Origin: Floccularia luteovirens | Lineage: Eukaryota > Basidiomycota > Agaricomycetes > Agaricales > Squamanitaceae | DNA: 64,000 nucleotides | Reading direction: 5' to 3' | NCBI GenBank assembly: GCA_009739215.1 | Contig: VSJF01000008.1 | Span: forward strand, 1,302,001-1,366,000 | Shown: one piece after another, positions 60,007 to 64,000 of the stretch | Position numbering within the stretch: the first letter of the stretch is position 1 | Layout of the letters: each line of letters opens with the position of its first letter | Made by a program: the position numbers and the translations under genes | The notes under the pieces: generated by a model | Database searches by the model: none | What the model was told of the DNA's origin: nothing | Seen by the model: the letters and a program-made list of their open reading frames with translations, nothing else

Positions 60007-61076
60007 TCATTGCTTGTTATTCCACTTATGAGGGAATAATATCAACACATGATATGTAATCTGGAGCATTGAGCGGACACGCACTTTTACCATGGAGTAG
60101 AAGGTCACGCCGGTTGCATCCTCTCCGGAAGAAAGAATTCCCATTTTATTGACCGAACCAGCCCCAATGGTAAGGGGAGACACAAGCTATTTTGATATTG
60201 AGAACTTTATTTGAGACCATAGAAAGAGCACATGCCTCAAAACCCAAATGCAGGTACTGATCCTTCGATTTACCTGTAGTAGCCTCAAGAGTGAAGATTG
60301 AGTTGGGTGCATGTGCATATCCCTCTCGAACTAGGAGGGACATCATACCTAGTATCAGGGCATGGTCAAGCAAGTTATGGAAAACTATTAATAACTGATA
60401 TGTTACTGACCCTTCCCTTCGAAAGCTGGGTCTGTAAATACCAATTGTAGATACCAGGATTCGTCAGGGGATTCTTTCATCCCTTTCGCTTTGTATTCTT
60501 TTTTTATTGCAGCATGACAGACATCGGGATAATTGACACCAATTCTCTATTTCTCACGTTTAGTACACACCACTATCCATTCCCGACTGATAAAGAGAAT
60601 GTACGTACTATAAATGCGCCAAAATCCCACTTCTTTACTACCGGTATCACCCCATTACGCAGCAAAGTGATGATTTGCCAAACAGCAAGACGTTTGTTGG
60701 GAGGAAGCCAAAGCGCACCAGAGACGATTTGTTCTTGTGGTACACCAGAATCTGAGCTGGATGGCACTACCACGGTTGTAATACGTCCCCCTAAGCTACG
60801 GCAGCATCTTAGCAAAAGTAAGCTAAATGCTTTGATACCTTTGGTTCCTCGGCTTTCTATTTCTCTTTGGAGGGGCTTTAACCAGCTTCAATTCATTATA
60901 ATAACCCAAAGAACCACAAAACATGCAAATACCTCTTTTACTTTGCCAAAGTAGTTAAACACTGGGTCTTGAGAAAAGGCCTTACTAACCAAGGTCGCTA
61001 GAGTATCAAACTCTTCCGCTCTCGCCTCACGCACGAAGGGTTTACTTGCGTCCTGACCTTCGGATTTTGCGGACAT
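60007..61076 (-). CDS. GNAT-family N-acetyltransferase 2
   Basis: Six exons (60942-61076, 60609-60875, 60411-60546, 60236-60348, 60085-60186, 60007-60024) join in phase to 256 aa. FVREARAEEFDTLATLV and DPVFNYFGK open the fold. IVSGALWLPPNKR, DESWYLQLVFTDPAFEGKG and FTLEATTGKSKDQYLHLGFE parallel gene 1, and it ends FYSMVKWNNKQ. The acetyl-CoA loop reads FEGKGMMS, with Lys where gene 1 has Arg. Intron 4 (60187-60235) starts with GC instead of GT (GAG|GCATGT ... ATAG); using it restores exact homology to gene 1, whose intron starts GTATTC. Substrate unknown. Confidence 0.88.
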
Positions 61077-61498
61077 CCAAACGCGCCTGCAGGGTGTATA
61101 AGTGAATGGAGTGGTTCGGTAGATACCAAGTTTGATACAACAAATGGAAAGTTGACGGTTACAGAAACCGTGAGTACTGTTGTGCTTCTAGTTGATCAAC
61201 TTCTAGTCACAGCCTGCAGGACAAACCTTGAGCCTCATATTCTTAGGCTAAATTATAGACAATGTATGAAATATAACATATTTGTACACACAACTTTTGG
61301 GGGAAGCTCCGTTTAGGATATGCTCTACCCCGAACCCCACAATATCATCGTGATATGAATATTTATCTTACCGTTCCACTACTCAAACTTTTTTAACGAT
61401 AGAGACAGGTATTCATTGATGATACTAACACGCGAACATATAAAACTTATACAAGACGTGGTTTTCAGTGATATGGTCCAACTAATAACAGACGGCAG
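61077..61498. other. Intergenic, no gene
   Basis: Contains the promoter of acetyltransferase 2 and the 3' flank of the carboxylesterase; nothing else recognised. Confidence 0.55.
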
Positions 61499-63786
<2,288 letters not shown>

Positions 63787-64000
63787 CTTCAAGAATGGGG
63801 TCCATTTTCACAGTGACGCTGATATTTATATACTGTAAGGCCGAGGTTCTCCACAGAAGGCTGAAGGTAGGCCATTCAACTAGCTATCCGCATTACCCCA
63901 CGCCTGTCGATTCGAACCTGGCCATTAAGATGCAAGGAGAATCATGACTCACGATTTTCAGCCTTCTTTCCAGGAATATTGGTTTGTGAACTTCACATGC
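63787..64000. other. Upstream region of the carboxylesterase
   Basis: Promoter space; TATATAC near 63830 on the reverse strand may serve as a TATA element. No other gene starts before the window ends. Confidence 0.45.

Overview
The window is nuclear DNA of a filamentous basidiomycete, most likely an agaricomycete. Nearly every gene is split by many introns of about 45-60 nt with GT..AG borders, and several families are typical of that class: DUF6533-like seven-helix proteins, DUF4246, and single-pass membrane proteins starting 'DDRDPS'. All exon models below were built by eye from reading frame, splice sites and codon phase; none is backed by RNA data.

Layout. 0.1-12.6 kb is ordinary gene space: a Cbf1-like bHLH factor (-), a SET5-type methyltransferase (-), a multi-helix membrane protein (-), a cytochrome P450 (+), an unrecognised nine-exon gene (+) and a zinc-free quinone oxidoreductase (-). 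12.6-25 kb is AT-rich, CpG-poor and nearly gene-free. It holds a decayed inverted copy of the 4.2-6.1 kb genes fused to a decayed copy of the oxidoreductase 5' end, fragments of DUF6533-like genes, and at 21.36-23.02 kb a repeat-packed element bounded by terminal inverted repeats. 25-31 kb holds a broken DUF4246 gene and two tandem DUF6533-like genes duplicated with their flanks. 31.7-33.3 kb is a secreted SGNH esterase.

35.8-48.0 kb is a cluster of six paralogous mucin-like membrane proteins (called P1-P6 here), one (P2) on the opposite strand. They share an N-terminal beta-sandwich-like domain, a variable Pro-rich stalk, one transmembrane helix and a cytoplasmic tail. Four tails carry a PPxY motif. 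P1, P2, P3 and P5 share a dyad promoter element; P4 lacks it and is frameshifted, and P1 is frameshifted at a T8 run.

48.6-63.8 kb is conserved gene space again: NST1 (+), the NEO1-type P4-ATPase (-), two tandem GNAT acetyltransferases (-) and a type-B carboxylesterase (-).

There is no operon logic; housekeeping genes flank expanding and decaying surface and membrane gene families. The most unusual signals are the repeat-packed inverted-repeat element, the near-exclusive CpG decay of the chimeric duplicate, and the PPxY-tailed surface-protein cluster with its shared promoter dyad.
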